From a virus: 21,375 bases of DNA. The position numbers and the translations under genes were made by a program. The stretch is from the IMG/VR virus record IMGVR_UViG_3300037070_004799, positions 1 to 21,375 of that record; one strand, given 5' to 3'. How positions within the stretch are numbered: position 1 is the first letter of the stretch; every line of letters begins with the position of its first letter. A model generated the notes under the pieces. That model made no database searches, had not been told where the DNA came from, and worked only from the letters and a program-made list of their open reading frames with translations. Positions 1 through 7,801 of the stretch are shown piece by piece.

Positions 1-1
1 G

Positions 2-2200
2 TTCAACCAGACGATCACGTCTGCCGACTGGGGCTCGGTGATCGTCGTCTACGCCGAGGGCGATATCGACTGCTGGACCCGGGGGACCAACTCGGCTTCG
101 GCGGGCGGCACGACGTTCACGATCTCTCCCAGCCTGACGCTGAAGGCCCGTTCGGTCGCGTTCCTCGCCGTGGCGTGCGACAACTCGGGGGCTTCGGGAG
201 TCACGCCGGTCAACGACAGTGTGATCAGCGACAACCGCGGTAACGTCTGGCATCGACTCATCACCACGACCCGGACTGGCGGCGCAGCGAACGACGGCAC
301 GTCGCTTGTTGGCTTCGTCTGTCACCTCGACGCAGATCTCGACCCGTCCGCGGTCATTACGATCACGTTCACGGCGTCTACCGCTGCGGTGATCGGGAAC
401 CTCTATGAGGTGTGGCCCGCCGCATCGACCAACGTCATCACGGTGACGCAAGCGCAGAACGCTTCGGCCACTGGATCGTCCACCACTCCGACAACGACCT
501 CGGCGTTTAGCGTCACGGCCGGAGAACTCATCGTTGGAATGATCTCCGCTGAGCAAGGTGGCACTGGGTTCGCTGACGACACGGATGCTGCCAGCGGTAA
601 CTGGGTCCAGATCGGTTCCGTCGGAACGACGGGTGCGGTCGGTACGACCACCACCGGCCAGGCCATCGCCACCACCTGGAAGTTGACCACAGCCGCCGCT
701 TCGCAGACGTTTAACTCCACGATCACCAGTGCCGACTGGGCCGCGGCCAACATCGTGTTCCGAGCCACCAAGTTGTGGTCCGAGTACGCTGGCGTCAACT
801 GGGCATCGAGCGGCGTCGGGGCGAGCACGTCGCTGGTGGACACGGTCCCGAGGTTTGCCATCCCTGCCGGGTCGAGGGTCGTCCTCGTCGTGGGGGCGGA
901 CAACTCACAGAGCGCTGGCGGCGACGCGTGTGACCTCACCTCCTGCTCGGATTCGCAGGGCAACATCTACCACTGGCTGACCCGTGTTGTGCAGTCCCCC
1001 GGGGGGGCGGCGAACGACGGCACGAACCTCACCATCTACTCGGGCATCCTCGACAAGCCGCTGTCCACCTCCGACTACGTCCGGGTGACGTGGAAGCAGT
1101 CCACCACCTCGTTCAACACGTTGATGTTCGTCGTGGGAGCAGCACCAGGGATGGTCTCGACCCTGGTGTCCGACGACCGTGTTGGCGGTGCGGGAACGGC
1201 GATCACCGCTCTCGCCGTTCCCGCCAATCCCGCCGCCGACGATTGGGTCCTCGGTGCCGTGTCCGCTGAGATGTCGGCAGCGGTCACCGGGGGAGAGGCG
1301 GACACCACCAGGGGGGTCTGGCGAGCGATCAACAACGCCGATGGGTCCGGTGCAACGGGTCAGCGTCTGGAGACGTATATCAAGCACGTCACCGCTGCGG
1401 GGGCGCAGACCCTCAACGTCACGCTCTCGGCTTCGTCAATCGACTACGGCGCTGCAATCGTCTGCTTCCGGGCGTCCGCAATCAACACCGAGCACGCCGG
1501 GGTGGCCCTCTCCAACACTCCCGCCATCACTCTCGACTGTCCCCCTGAGTTCAACTTCCCTCCCGGGTCATGGGCAGTGTTGGCGGTCGCCGTCGACAAC
1601 TCGTCGGCATCCGGCGCGATTCCTCTCACGTCGTCCAGCGTCACCGACAGCAAGAACAACATCTGGACCTGGCTCACAGCACAGAACAAGACCGGCGGCG
1701 CAGCGAACGACGGCATCTCCGTGGCGATATACCTCGCATACATGCAGTCGCCGCTCACCACGGCGGACAACGTCACTCTGACGCTCCCGCAGAGCACCAC
1801 GAACAGGGCAAGCCATCTTATGCTTGTGCAGCCTGCTCCGGGTCGAGGGATCGCATTTGTCAACGGAGACAGCAACTCGGGCAGTTCCACGTCTCCGTCA
1901 GTTGCGACCACGTTCACAATTACCCCTGACGACGTTGTCATCTCCATCCTGGGTATGGAGTTCGCTGGCACGATCCCGAACGACTCCGACACGACGAACG
2001 GTGCCTGGATGATCTCCGGGTTCTCCCCCTACAACCGACAGATCGGCTCTGGTGATACCGGGTTGGGATACGGGGTGAGACTCAAGCAGGCGATCACCGC
2101 AGCAGGCACCCAGACGTCGAACGGCACAGTGGGTCTCTCCGTCGACTGGGCTGCGGTCATCGCCGGGTTCACGACGTATCCCGTCGACGCTCCTCCCCAG
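2..2200 (+). repeat. Three tandem protein-coding repeats in the fibre gene
   Basis: The marker GGAANDG recurs at 278-298, 1001-1021 and 1694-1714, a period of about 241 then 231 codons. A second marker (Q-T-x-N, then D-W/Y-x-A-x-I) recurs near 704-757, 1406-1459 and 2111-2164, and the window opens inside a fourth copy of it. The copies have diverged in sequence, which points to old duplication and selection for a repeated fold rather than recent slippage. Confidence 0.8.
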
Positions 2201-2272
2201 GCGATGCCTCCGACTCGGCGCATCATCGTGGCCGGGGATCATCGGGCTGTTCATCGTGCAGGACGGTGGTAG
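2..2272 (+). CDS. Repetitive tail-fibre-like structural protein (5' truncated)
   Basis: The reading frame is open from base 2, and its first codons (F-N-Q-T-I-T-S-A-D-W) match an internal repeat (F-N-S-T-I-T-S-A-D-W at 704-733). The gene therefore begins upstream, and the GTG at 38 is probably not the real start. The visible 756 or so codons contain three copies of a module of about 230-240 residues. Each copy has a half marked by GGAANDG (278, 1001, 1694) and a half ending in a T-x-N-x-T-x-x-x-x-x-D-W/Y-x-A-x-I strand. The protein is rich in Thr, Ser, Ala, Gly and Val, with alternating hydrophobic strands and no membrane segment, as in beta-sandwich fibre or surface proteins. No enzyme motif is seen. 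Its place beside glycosyltransferase and LamG-type genes in a tail operon suggests a receptor-binding or decoration fibre. The family is not recognised; the role is inferred. Confidence 0.8.
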   Translation, partial: FNQTITSADWGSVIVVYAEGDIDCWTRGTNSASAGGTTFTISPSLTLKARSVAFLAVACDNSGASGVTPVNDSVISDNRGNVWHRLITTTRTGGAANDGTSLVGFVCHLDADLDPSAVITITFTASTAAVIGNLYEVWPAASTNVITVTQAQNASATGSSTTPTTTSAFSVTAGELIVGMISAEQGGTGFADDTDAASGNWVQIGSVGTTGAVGTTTTGQAIATTWKLTTAAASQTFNSTITSADWAAANIVFRATKLWSEYAGVNWASSGVGASTSLVDTVPRFAIPAGSRVVLVVGADNSQSAGGDACDLTSCSDSQGNIYHWLTRVVQSPGGAANDGTNLTIYSGILDKPLSTSDYVRVTWKQSTTSFNTLMFVVGAAPGMVSTLVSDDRVGGAGTAITALAVPANPAADDWVLGAVSAEMSAAVTGGEADTTRGVWRAINNADGSGATGQRLETYIKHVTAAGAQTLNVTLSASSIDYGAAIVCFRASAINTEHAGVALSNTPAITLDCPPEFNFPPGSWAVLAVAVDNSSASGAIPLTSSSVTDSKNNIWTWLTAQNKTGGAANDGISVAIYLAYMQSPLTTADNVTLTLPQSTTNRASHLMLVQPAPGRGIAFVNGDSNSGSSTSPSVATTFTITPDDVVISILGMEFAGTIPNDSDTTNGAWMISGFSPYNRQIGSGDTGLGYGVRLKQAITAAGTQTSNGTVGLSVDWAAVIAGFTTYPVDAPPQAMPPTRRIIVAGDHRAVHRAGRW

Positions 2273-2410
2273 GTGGCTCGCCTCGGTCGGGGACAGCCGA
2301 CGAACGTGATCCTGATCACTCCGATGACATTGACCGCCAACCGACAGCCGATCCCTGTGGTATCTCCGTACACCTTCCCGAAGATCATCACCTTCATGCA
2401 GACGCCCTGA
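2273..2410 (+). CDS. Possible small protein of 45 residues
   Basis: A GTG directly follows the TAG stop of the fibre gene and opens a 46-codon frame ending in TGA at 2408-2410. The peptide begins M-A-R-L-G-R-G-Q-P-T-N-V-I-L-I-T-P and is Pro/Ile/Thr-rich with no Cys. It fills most of the 188-base space before the methyltransferase gene. Evidence for it is the tight spacing and a sensible composition. Evidence against it is its short length, the weak ribosome site (only GGTGG-like purines upstream) and no recognised family. It could also be a remnant of the fibre C-terminus. Function unknown. Confidence 0.45.
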   Translation: MARLGRGQPTNVILITPMTLTANRQPIPVVSPYTFPKIITFMQTP

Positions 2411-2460
2411 TCGGGCGATGATAGGGTCGGGAAACCTTTCGTAGCACGGATCGAGGAGCC
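2411..2460 (+). promoter_or_regulatory. Short intergenic stretch with a purine-rich ribosome site
   Basis: The 50 bases before the methyltransferase start end in GAGGAG at 2453-2458, only two bases before the TTG start, which is closer than usual. A short GCCC/GGGC hairpin with a five-base loop spans 2404-2416 and overlaps the stop of the small ORF; it has no T-run and is not called a terminator. No convincing -35/-10 pair is seen. Confidence 0.35.
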
Positions 2461-3048
2461 TTGAACGAGCATCAGCGGTTTGAGCAGGACTGGTGGGGGA
2501 CGTGTGTCAACACGTTCTTTGAGGAGTCGAAGCAGATCACCTACGCCTGGAACATGGGCCTGGAGATGATCCCGGACCCGAAGACTGGCATCTGGCCCCA
2601 GTACCCCTTGGGCGGCCGGAGAATCCTGGACATCGGGGGCGGCCCGGTGTCGCTCCTCCTGAAGTGCGTCAACTTCGGCCCCAGCCTGGTCATCGATCCC
2701 TGCCCCTACCCGGAGTGGGTGGACCACCGCTACGACCACGTCGGCATTGACATCATCCATGAGCCTGCCGAAGGCTTCCGGGTCCCGGAGCGGTTCGATG
2801 AGGTGTGGATCTACAACGTGCTCCAGCACGTCGAGGATCCCATCGAGTGCCTGGAGACGGCCCGGGCGCACGCGCCGCTGCTGCGGATCTTTGAGTGGAT
2901 CGACTTCCAGCCGTCCCTCGGTCACCCGCACGTCATCACCAAGGCGATGCTGGACGACTTCCTCGGGGTGAACGGCTCGGCGGAGTTCTTCGACGGCTCC
3001 AGCAACAACACCTACGGGAACGCCTACTTCGGGTCGTACGCCCTGTGA
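2461..3048 (+). CDS. SAM-dependent methyltransferase-like protein
   Basis: This 195-residue protein has a class I methyltransferase core. Motif I is ILDIGGGPVSLLL at residues 55-67, the glycine-rich S-adenosylmethionine loop. An acidic residue follows at the end of the next strand (VIDP, 77-80). A later strand and helix (FDEVWIYNVLQHVEDP, 112-127) resemble motif IV and the post-motif region of methyltransferases acting on small molecules or sugars. The protein is shorter than many family members and the substrate-binding C-terminus is small. The TTG start is chosen because the frame has no closer ATG or GTG at the N-terminus; the first ATG would cut about 30 residues. It overlaps the next gene by four bases. 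Placed next to glycosyltransferases, it may methylate a sugar or glycosylated virion protein, which is inference. Confidence 0.7.
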   Translation: MNEHQRFEQDWWGTCVNTFFEESKQITYAWNMGLEMIPDPKTGIWPQYPLGGRRILDIGGGPVSLLLKCVNFGPSLVIDPCPYPEWVDHRYDHVGIDIIHEPAEGFRVPERFDEVWIYNVLQHVEDPIECLETARAHAPLLRIFEWIDFQPSLGHPHVITKAMLDDFLGVNGSAEFFDGSSNNTYGNAYFGSYAL

Positions 3049-3848
3049 GTCTGGTTCCTGGCATCACCTTCGTGATGCGGTGCCGGAACGAGGAGGAGAC
3101 GCTGGGGGCGTGTCTGGCGGCGCTCACCCGGGTGACGACCCCGCACGAAGTGCTGGTGGTGCTCGACCGATGCACCGACGGCTCCGAGGTCATCGCCAAG
3201 GACGCCGCCAGCAAGAACCCCAACGTGCGCCTGATGAACTGGCTGACGCCCGTGTCGAAGGCGGGGTACGAGAACCTCGCTACCGATGCCCGATCCCCTC
3301 ACAGCCTGGTCTCGCACTTCAACACGCTCTGGGGAGCCCGTCGCTACGAGTGGGCGTTCAAGTGGGACGCCGACTTCCTGATGACCCCTGAGATCGCCGC
3401 CTGGGTGAACGACCGGACCTGGGAGTCCGACGGCACCCCGTTCTGGGTGTGGTTCGACGCCTGCGACATGGACGGCCAGGTCAACTCGGAGCCGTACCTC
3501 ACCTCGGGCCCGCTCTGGTTCGACAAGAACTGGTTCTGGGAGGACCGGTACACGACGGAGGGCCCTCGTATCCAGGACCACTCGGGGATGGCGATCCCGC
3601 ACCTCTCGACGGTCGGCACCATGAAGCCCTACTGGGCCGAGCCGCCGTGGTTCATAGACGCCGATACCCCCGAGGCGGCGAGTATCCGGGCCGCTCACGA
3701 CACTGTGGTGCGCCTGTGCGGCCCGGAGCCGGTGGGGATGGCGAGAGCGTCGAACCAGGCAGCCATCCCAACCCTCAACCGCATCTACGCTCAGCATGAC
3801 GCACTCGTCGCTGCGGGGATCTGCCCTGTGGGAGGTTGGATGCTGTGA
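3045..3848 (+). CDS. Glycosyltransferase, GT2-like (GT-A fold)
   Basis: This 267-residue protein starts like a family 2 glycosyltransferase: a first strand (GITFVMRCRNEEETL, residues 6-20), then VLVVLDRCTDGS (36-47), which corresponds to the usual V-D-D-x-S-x-D-G-T nucleotide-sugar site. The metal-binding DxD motif is D-A-D at 108-110 within F-K-W-D-A-D-F. The C-terminal half is Trp-rich and not assigned. The GTG at 3045 overlaps the methyltransferase stop (GTGA), so the two are probably translationally coupled. It would transfer a sugar from an activated donor. The acceptor cannot be read from the sequence, though neighbouring fibre genes make a virion glycoprotein possible. Longer N-terminal extensions in the same frame lie inside the methyltransferase gene and are not favoured. 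Confidence 0.8.
   Translation: MSLVPGITFVMRCRNEEETLGACLAALTRVTTPHEVLVVLDRCTDGSEVIAKDAASKNPNVRLMNWLTPVSKAGYENLATDARSPHSLVSHFNTLWGARRYEWAFKWDADFLMTPEIAAWVNDRTWESDGTPFWVWFDACDMDGQVNSEPYLTSGPLWFDKNWFWEDRYTTEGPRIQDHSGMAIPHLSTVGTMKPYWAEPPWFIDADTPEAASIRAAHDTVVRLCGPEPVGMARASNQAAIPTLNRIYAQHDALVAAGICPVGGWML
3831..3835 (+). promoter_or_regulatory. Ribosome binding site deciding the start at 3845
   Basis: GGAGG lies nine bases before GTG 3845. An alternative in-frame TTG at 3836 directly abuts it and would leave no spacer, so 3845 is the better start. Confidence 0.6.
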
Positions 3849-4603
3849 CAGCCCCGTTCCTCGCCCTCAGTGATCACACCGCTCTCCTCTCCTCGGATCC
3901 GGCCGACAAGATCCTGCTGTCTTCGGCGGCCTCCCTTTGGACCCCGGCCGACATCCCCGGGCTGATCGCAGCGTGGGACTTCTCCGACACGTCGAAGATC
4001 ACAGCGTCGGGCGGGTCGGTGTCGCAGGTCAACGGTGCGTACGGCACCTCCTACGCACTCACACAGGGCACCGGGTCGTTGCAGCCGACAACCGGTACGC
4101 GCACACTCAATGGGCTGAACGCTCTCGACTTCGATGCCGACGTGTTGGTCAACTCGTCGTTCCCCAACAGCACGATCCGCACGATGGTCGTCGTCAACGC
4201 CTCCGACACATTCGGGTACGACAGGAACCTGATCGGCCACGGCACGGGCAACTGGGATGGCGTCGAGGAACTGAACATCCACGGGAGCGGGTACTACTAC
4301 ACCTACTCCGGCACATTCGTTACGAGCACAGCGGCACTGGTTATCGGAGCGGTGAATGTTGTGGCTGCGACGCTCGCCACTGGCTCTGCGATGGTGCGAC
4401 TCAACGGCGTGAACGGCACGCCTGCTGATCGTGGTGCCGCCGACTTCGGGTCAGGCACCACGCTCACCATCGGAGCGTGGAACACGACGGGTGCATACGC
4501 ACACAACGGCGCTATGGGTGAGGTGCATCTCTACGACTCAGTCTTGAGCGAAGCCACCCTTGACCTGCTCGACGCATTCCTCGACCCCAAGTGGAAGCCC
4601 TGA
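3845..4603 (+). CDS. LamG/concanavalin-like surface protein
   Basis: This 252-residue protein carries, after a short N-terminus, a pattern typical of phage and bacterial laminin-G-like (concanavalin A fold) domains: W-T-P-x-x-I-P-G-L-I-A-A-W-D-F-S-D then S-K-I-T-A-S-G-G-x-V-S-Q. Further features are an N-G-L-N-A-L-D-F-D strand, an A-x-M-V-R-L-N-G-V hairpin and a closing G-A-M-G-E-V-H-L-Y-D-S-V-L-S-E strand. Such domains often bind carbohydrate. It lies between two glycosyltransferase genes, overlaps the first by four bases (GTGA) and is followed without a gap by the next gene. It is probably a tail-fibre tip, decoration or receptor-binding protein. No catalytic motif is evident, so an enzyme function is not claimed. 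Confidence 0.7.
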   Translation: MTAPFLALSDHTALLSSDPADKILLSSAASLWTPADIPGLIAAWDFSDTSKITASGGSVSQVNGAYGTSYALTQGTGSLQPTTGTRTLNGLNALDFDADVLVNSSFPNSTIRTMVVVNASDTFGYDRNLIGHGTGNWDGVEELNIHGSGYYYTYSGTFVTSTAALVIGAVNVVAATLATGSAMVRLNGVNGTPADRGAADFGSGTTLTIGAWNTTGAYAHNGAMGEVHLYDSVLSEATLDLLDAFLDPKWKP

Positions 4604-5037
4604 TGGCGTGGGCGTACTTCCAGAACCAGGCGGCGTGGAACACCTACCACAATGCTGTCTGCGCTGCGGAGGGCATTCCGAAGGCGGGCCGTAACGCTGC
4701 ATCGAACGAGCCTGCGATCATGGAGTGCTGGACCGATGCGTTCATCGCTCCGATCCAGATCAAGAGCCAGGGCAACGTGACGACGTGGGCAGCGCAGATC
4801 CCCGATGCACACGTCACGCAGTACGACCCGCAACTCGGGATCACCGTGCCCGACTCGGCGGTGACGTTCTCGCCAGCGAACGTGACTCCGTCCACAGTGA
4901 CCATCGCAGCGGGTAACCCTGGGGCCGGGACGTACACGCTCCAGCCGAACACGCTCACCTACAAGAAGGCGAAGCCTCCGACCGTCGCGATGGACGGCAT
5001 CACCTACGACACCGCCACTGGAGAACCGATCCCGTGA
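4603..5037 (+). CDS. Small beta-rich protein of unknown function
   Basis: The 144-residue protein starts at an ATG sharing one base with the preceding stop (TGATG); an in-frame GTG at 4591 would add four residues. Its N-terminal half is helical and aromatic (A-Y-F-Q-N-Q-A-A-W-N-T-Y-H-N-A-V) with two Cys (residues 19 and 46). The C-terminal half is Thr/Val/Pro-rich and looks like a small beta domain (residues 85-144). I do not recognise the family. Sitting after the LamG-type gene and before a glycosyltransferase, it may be a fibre-associated structural protein or assembly factor, which is only a guess from context. Confidence 0.6.
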   Translation: MAWAYFQNQAAWNTYHNAVCAAEGIPKAGRNAASNEPAIMECWTDAFIAPIQIKSQGNVTTWAAQIPDAHVTQYDPQLGITVPDSAVTFSPANVTPSTVTIAAGNPGAGTYTLQPNTLTYKKAKPPTVAMDGITYDTATGEPIP

Positions 5038-6155
5038 GATTCCATATCGTCTCGTTGCCGCACACGCAGACCACGAAGGAGTGGTCCTGGTGTGCGTACA
5101 CCGAGAAGGTCCGCAAGTTCGCCAACATGATGACCGACATCGGCCACGACGTCTTCCTCTACTCCGGCGAGGAGAACGAGGCCCGCTGCGCTGAGCACAT
5201 CACCGTCATCACCAAGGCGGAGCAGGAGGAGTGGTTCGGCCACCTCAACTGGGAGACCGACCTCTTCCCCAGCGGCGGCTGGGAGCCCACCAAGACGTGG
5301 TGGACCGTGATGAACGCCCGGGCCGTCGCTGAGATCGCCAAGCGGGAGGAGCCCGGTGACATCCTCGGGCTCACCATGGGGCGCTCGCAGGAGGCCCTCG
5401 CCCAAGCCTTCCCGCAGATGCTCCCCTGCGAGTGGGGCGTGGGGTACGAGGGCGTCATCACTCCCTATCGGGTTTGGGAGTCGTATGCCCATATGCACTA
5501 CGTCCACGGGACGCAGAAGGACACGACCGGCCGCAACTACGACGCCGTCATCCCGAACTCGTTTGAGGTCGAGGACTTCCCCCTCGGCAAGGGCGACGGG
5601 GGCTACTACCTCTACCTCGGCCGGGTGATCCTCAGGAAGGGCCCCCACATCGCCGGAGAGGTCTGCTCGCACCTGGACGAGCCGCTCATCCTGGCGGGCC
5701 AGGGCGTCTGGAAGCAAGAGCCCGGGGAGATCTACGGGGTCGACAAGGTGGTCATCCGCCACAACGACCCCACCAAGTTGTCATGGGCCGGAGTAGTGGG
5801 GCCCAAGGAGCGGGCCGACCTGCTCGGTGGAGCCAAGGCGCTCTTCGTCCCCACGATCTACATCGAGCCCTTCGGTGGTGTCGCCATCGAGGCGATGCTC
5901 TGCGGTACCCCCGTGCTCACCTCCGACTACGGGGCCTTCACCGAGACGGTGCATCCAGGGATCAACGGGTATCGGTGCCGCACCTTCCAGGAGTGGGTCG
6001 ATGCTGCCAAGATGGCCCCGCTGCTGCCCCGGGAGAGGGTCCGGGAGAGCGCCATGCGATACTCCACCGAGAACGTGGCGACCGAGTACGACTACTTCTT
6101 CCGCCGCCTCGACTCCCTGCGCCGGGACGGCTGGTACACGATGGGGGACCTGTGA
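5034..6155 (+). CDS. Glycosyltransferase, GT4-like (GT-B fold)
   Basis: This 373-residue protein has the two-lobed layout of GT-B retaining glycosyltransferases. The N-terminal lobe includes a helix followed by G-H-D-V-F-L-Y (37-43). The C-terminal lobe has Y-L-Y-L-G-R-V-I-L-R-K-G-P-H (192-205), L-I-L-A-G-Q-G (218-224) and the E-x7-E motif EPFGGVAIE (278-286), which contacts the nucleotide-sugar donor. G-T-P-V-L-T-S-D-Y-G-A-F-T-E-T-V and G-x-N-G-Y follow, as in family 4. Length is normal for the family. The GTG start overlaps the previous stop as GTGA. Compared with many GT4 proteins, the N-terminal glycine-rich acceptor loop is not obvious. The acceptor is unknown; a fibre or other structural virion protein is plausible from the gene order. 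Confidence 0.85.
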   Translation: MRFHIVSLPHTQTTKEWSWCAYTEKVRKFANMMTDIGHDVFLYSGEENEARCAEHITVITKAEQEEWFGHLNWETDLFPSGGWEPTKTWWTVMNARAVAEIAKREEPGDILGLTMGRSQEALAQAFPQMLPCEWGVGYEGVITPYRVWESYAHMHYVHGTQKDTTGRNYDAVIPNSFEVEDFPLGKGDGGYYLYLGRVILRKGPHIAGEVCSHLDEPLILAGQGVWKQEPGEIYGVDKVVIRHNDPTKLSWAGVVGPKERADLLGGAKALFVPTIYIEPFGGVAIEAMLCGTPVLTSDYGAFTETVHPGINGYRCRTFQEWVDAAKMAPLLPRERVRESAMRYSTENVATEYDYFFRRLDSLRRDGWYTMGDL

Positions 6156-6460
6156 ACATCGACGTGGATCTCAACAAGGTGGCGGACATCCTGGGTGACC
6201 GCATCAAGGAGTTGGAGATGGAGAACGCCCTCCTGAAGGCGGCGTTGAACCAGACCACCCGGGAGATGGAGCAGGAGCGCATCGAGCGCATGGCGCAGAT
6301 GACGATCCCGCTGCCCGACTCAGGCCAGAACCATGGTGGCCCCCCGCAGACGGTCTTCGATGGGTCGGATGTGATCCGTTCCGTCAGTGGCGACGAGAAG
6401 ACCGGCTGGTACCCGGATCCGAACCTGCCGTCGGGTCAGGGGATATCCCATACCGCTTGA
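6152..6460 (+). CDS. Small coiled-coil protein
   Basis: The 102-residue protein starts at a GTG overlapping the glycosyltransferase stop. Residues about 5-48 form a charged heptad-like helix with many Leu, Glu and Met residues (A-D-I-L-G-D-R-I-K-E-L-E-M-E-N-A-L-L-K-A), consistent with a coiled coil. The rest is Pro/Gly-rich, ending near a Trp-Tyr-Pro-Asp motif. No enzyme motif, signal peptide or membrane segment is seen. It precedes the connector-type genes by 14 bases and may be a small structural or assembly protein. Family not recognised. Confidence 0.65.
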   Translation: MNIDVDLNKVADILGDRIKELEMENALLKAALNQTTREMEQERIERMAQMTIPLPDSGQNHGGPPQTVFDGSDVIRSVSGDEKTGWYPDPNLPSGQGISHTA

Positions 6461-6462
6461 GT

Positions 6463-6468
6463 TAGTAT
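6463..6468 (+). promoter_or_regulatory. Possible -10 element for a leaderless transcript
   Basis: TAGTAT fits the TAnnnT form of an actinobacterial -10 box and lies six bases before GTG 6475. The transcript could then begin at or next to the start codon. No good -35 hexamer lies upstream, and no clear Shine-Dalgarno sequence precedes GTG 6475, which is what a leaderless mRNA would look like. The evidence is a short motif only. Confidence 0.3.
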
Positions 6469-6474
6469 GGGGCG

Positions 6475-7290
6475 GTGACCACGCTGGCCGAAGTCGCAGG
6501 TGTCGCTCGACAGATGAGTCGGGACTTCGGTTCCTACTTTGAGGTGAACTTCGCTCACCCCATCGGGTCGACGCTCCGGCTGGAGCATCCGCTGGTCGAG
6601 GCCGACTCGATGATCGCCCTCAACAACACCGACGGCAGCATGCTGATCGATGCGGTGCTGAACCCCCGCATGGGGCTCCTGAAGGTCCCCAACCCCAACT
6701 CGTACACCGCTGGCGTCTACGTCTCGGGCATCTACTACGAGTGGTTCATGAACGAGGATCTGGAGTTCCACGCCCAGATGATGGCGACGGAGCACCTCCA
6801 CGGGCGCTCCAGCACCTCCCTGGAGATGATCTCCGGTGCCGAGGTCGAGGTGATGGGCATCGGCACGCTGGTGAGTGCGTTCTGGTCGCTCCTGGCGGAG
6901 TTCGCCACCGACATCGATATCAGCACCCCCGAAGGCTTGAGCATCCCGGCTCGCCAGCGGTATCAGCAGGTGCAGGCGCTCATCCAGTACTGGGAGAAGC
7001 GGTACGAGGAGAAGGCGGCGATGCTGAACGTCGGTCTCAAGAAGACCGAGCAGTTCACCCTCCGCCGTGTCTCCCGCCTCACCAACCGCTATGTCCCGCT
7101 CTACCGGGCCCGGGAGATCGATGACCCCCGCCCGCCCGTGCGAGTGCGGCCCCCCATCGATCCGATCTACCCCACCCCGTACGAGCAGGAAGAGGCGGCG
7201 TGGGCTGCTTCGCAGGCTGACGTCTCGACCGAGGTGTGGGACCTCAGCAACGGCGGGTGGAACTCCATGGGGAACAGCGGGGCACCGTGA
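6475..7290 (+). CDS. Putative neck/head-tail connector protein
   Basis: This 271-residue protein has no membrane segment or signal peptide. It opens with a short helix, then a beta-rich section (residues 20-95, including V-N-F-A-H-P-I-G-S-T-L-R-L and a Tyr-rich G-I-Y-Y-E-W-F-M strand). A long helical part follows (about 145-195, with Q-R-Y-Q-Q-V-Q-A-L-I-Q-Y-W-E-K-R-Y), and then a Pro/Arg-rich tail. The gene begins a coupled pair with the next one (GTGA overlap), a common arrangement for adaptor and head-closure proteins upstream of tail genes. I do not recognise a named family; the connector role is inferred from position and size. A baseplate or fibre-attachment role remains possible. Confidence 0.55.
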   Translation: MTTLAEVAGVARQMSRDFGSYFEVNFAHPIGSTLRLEHPLVEADSMIALNNTDGSMLIDAVLNPRMGLLKVPNPNSYTAGVYVSGIYYEWFMNEDLEFHAQMMATEHLHGRSSTSLEMISGAEVEVMGIGTLVSAFWSLLAEFATDIDISTPEGLSIPARQRYQQVQALIQYWEKRYEEKAAMLNVGLKKTEQFTLRRVSRLTNRYVPLYRAREIDDPRPPVRVRPPIDPIYPTPYEQEEAAWAASQADVSTEVWDLSNGGWNSMGNSGAP

Positions 7291-7799
7291 TCGACCTGCG
7301 CCGGGAGTCGGTCCGGGTCTTCACGGAGTTCCAGCGCTTCCACAAGACCGTGGGCGAGGGGATCGTTTGGTTCCTCTTCGACGTCGCCGGGTCGGTCTAC
7401 GACGAGGTGTACGACGAGGGCGGGAAGCAGTATCACCCCGGCATTGCCGTCCCCATCCTCTGGGTGAACCAGCAGGAGCAGGACGAGTTGTACTCCGCCG
7501 AAGGCCGACGGCCCACCCAGCGCATCTCCCTGTCGGTGTCGGCCCGCAGCATCGACGCTGTGCGGATCGGCTCTCAGGAGGCCCACGGTGGTCGGGCCTT
7601 CGACATCAAGCCGGATGACCCCTGGTGGGATGACCGCCTCAACGACGTGTTCTACTACGACGGCCGGTACTACGAGGTCAGCGGCTTCCACATGCGGAGC
7701 CGTGCTCAGGAGCGGGACCTCATCGTGTCAGTGGGCGGTATCGAGACGCAGCCTGAGGACGAGCGGGTGTTCGACCTCCCCATCGGCACAGGAGCCTGA
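7287..7799 (+). CDS. Putative head-closure / neck protein
   Basis: The 170-residue protein starts at a GTG overlapping the stop of the preceding gene. It shows a strand-rich pattern seen in small neck proteins of tailed phages: an initial helix, paired strands around P-I-L-W-V-N-Q-Q-E-Q-D, R-I-S-L-S-V-S-A-R-S-I in the middle, and a late D-V-F-Y-Y-D-G-R-Y-Y-E-V-S-G hairpin followed by a strand with R-D-L-I-V-S-V-G-G. The Y-x-G-R-Y-Y-E-V type hairpin is frequent in head-closure and stopper proteins. No catalytic signature is seen. Its placement beside another connector-like gene supports the call, but the family assignment is by resemblance only. Confidence 0.55.
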   Translation: MIDLRRESVRVFTEFQRFHKTVGEGIVWFLFDVAGSVYDEVYDEGGKQYHPGIAVPILWVNQQEQDELYSAEGRRPTQRISLSVSARSIDAVRIGSQEAHGGRAFDIKPDDPWWDDRLNDVFYYDGRYYEVSGFHMRSRAQERDLIVSVGGIETQPEDERVFDLPIGTGA

Positions 7800-7801
7800 C
7801 C

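Noticed and set aside
38-300. GTG at 38 as the start of the first gene
   Set aside because: Codons upstream to base 2 continue a repeat found elsewhere in the same protein, so the gene begins outside the window.
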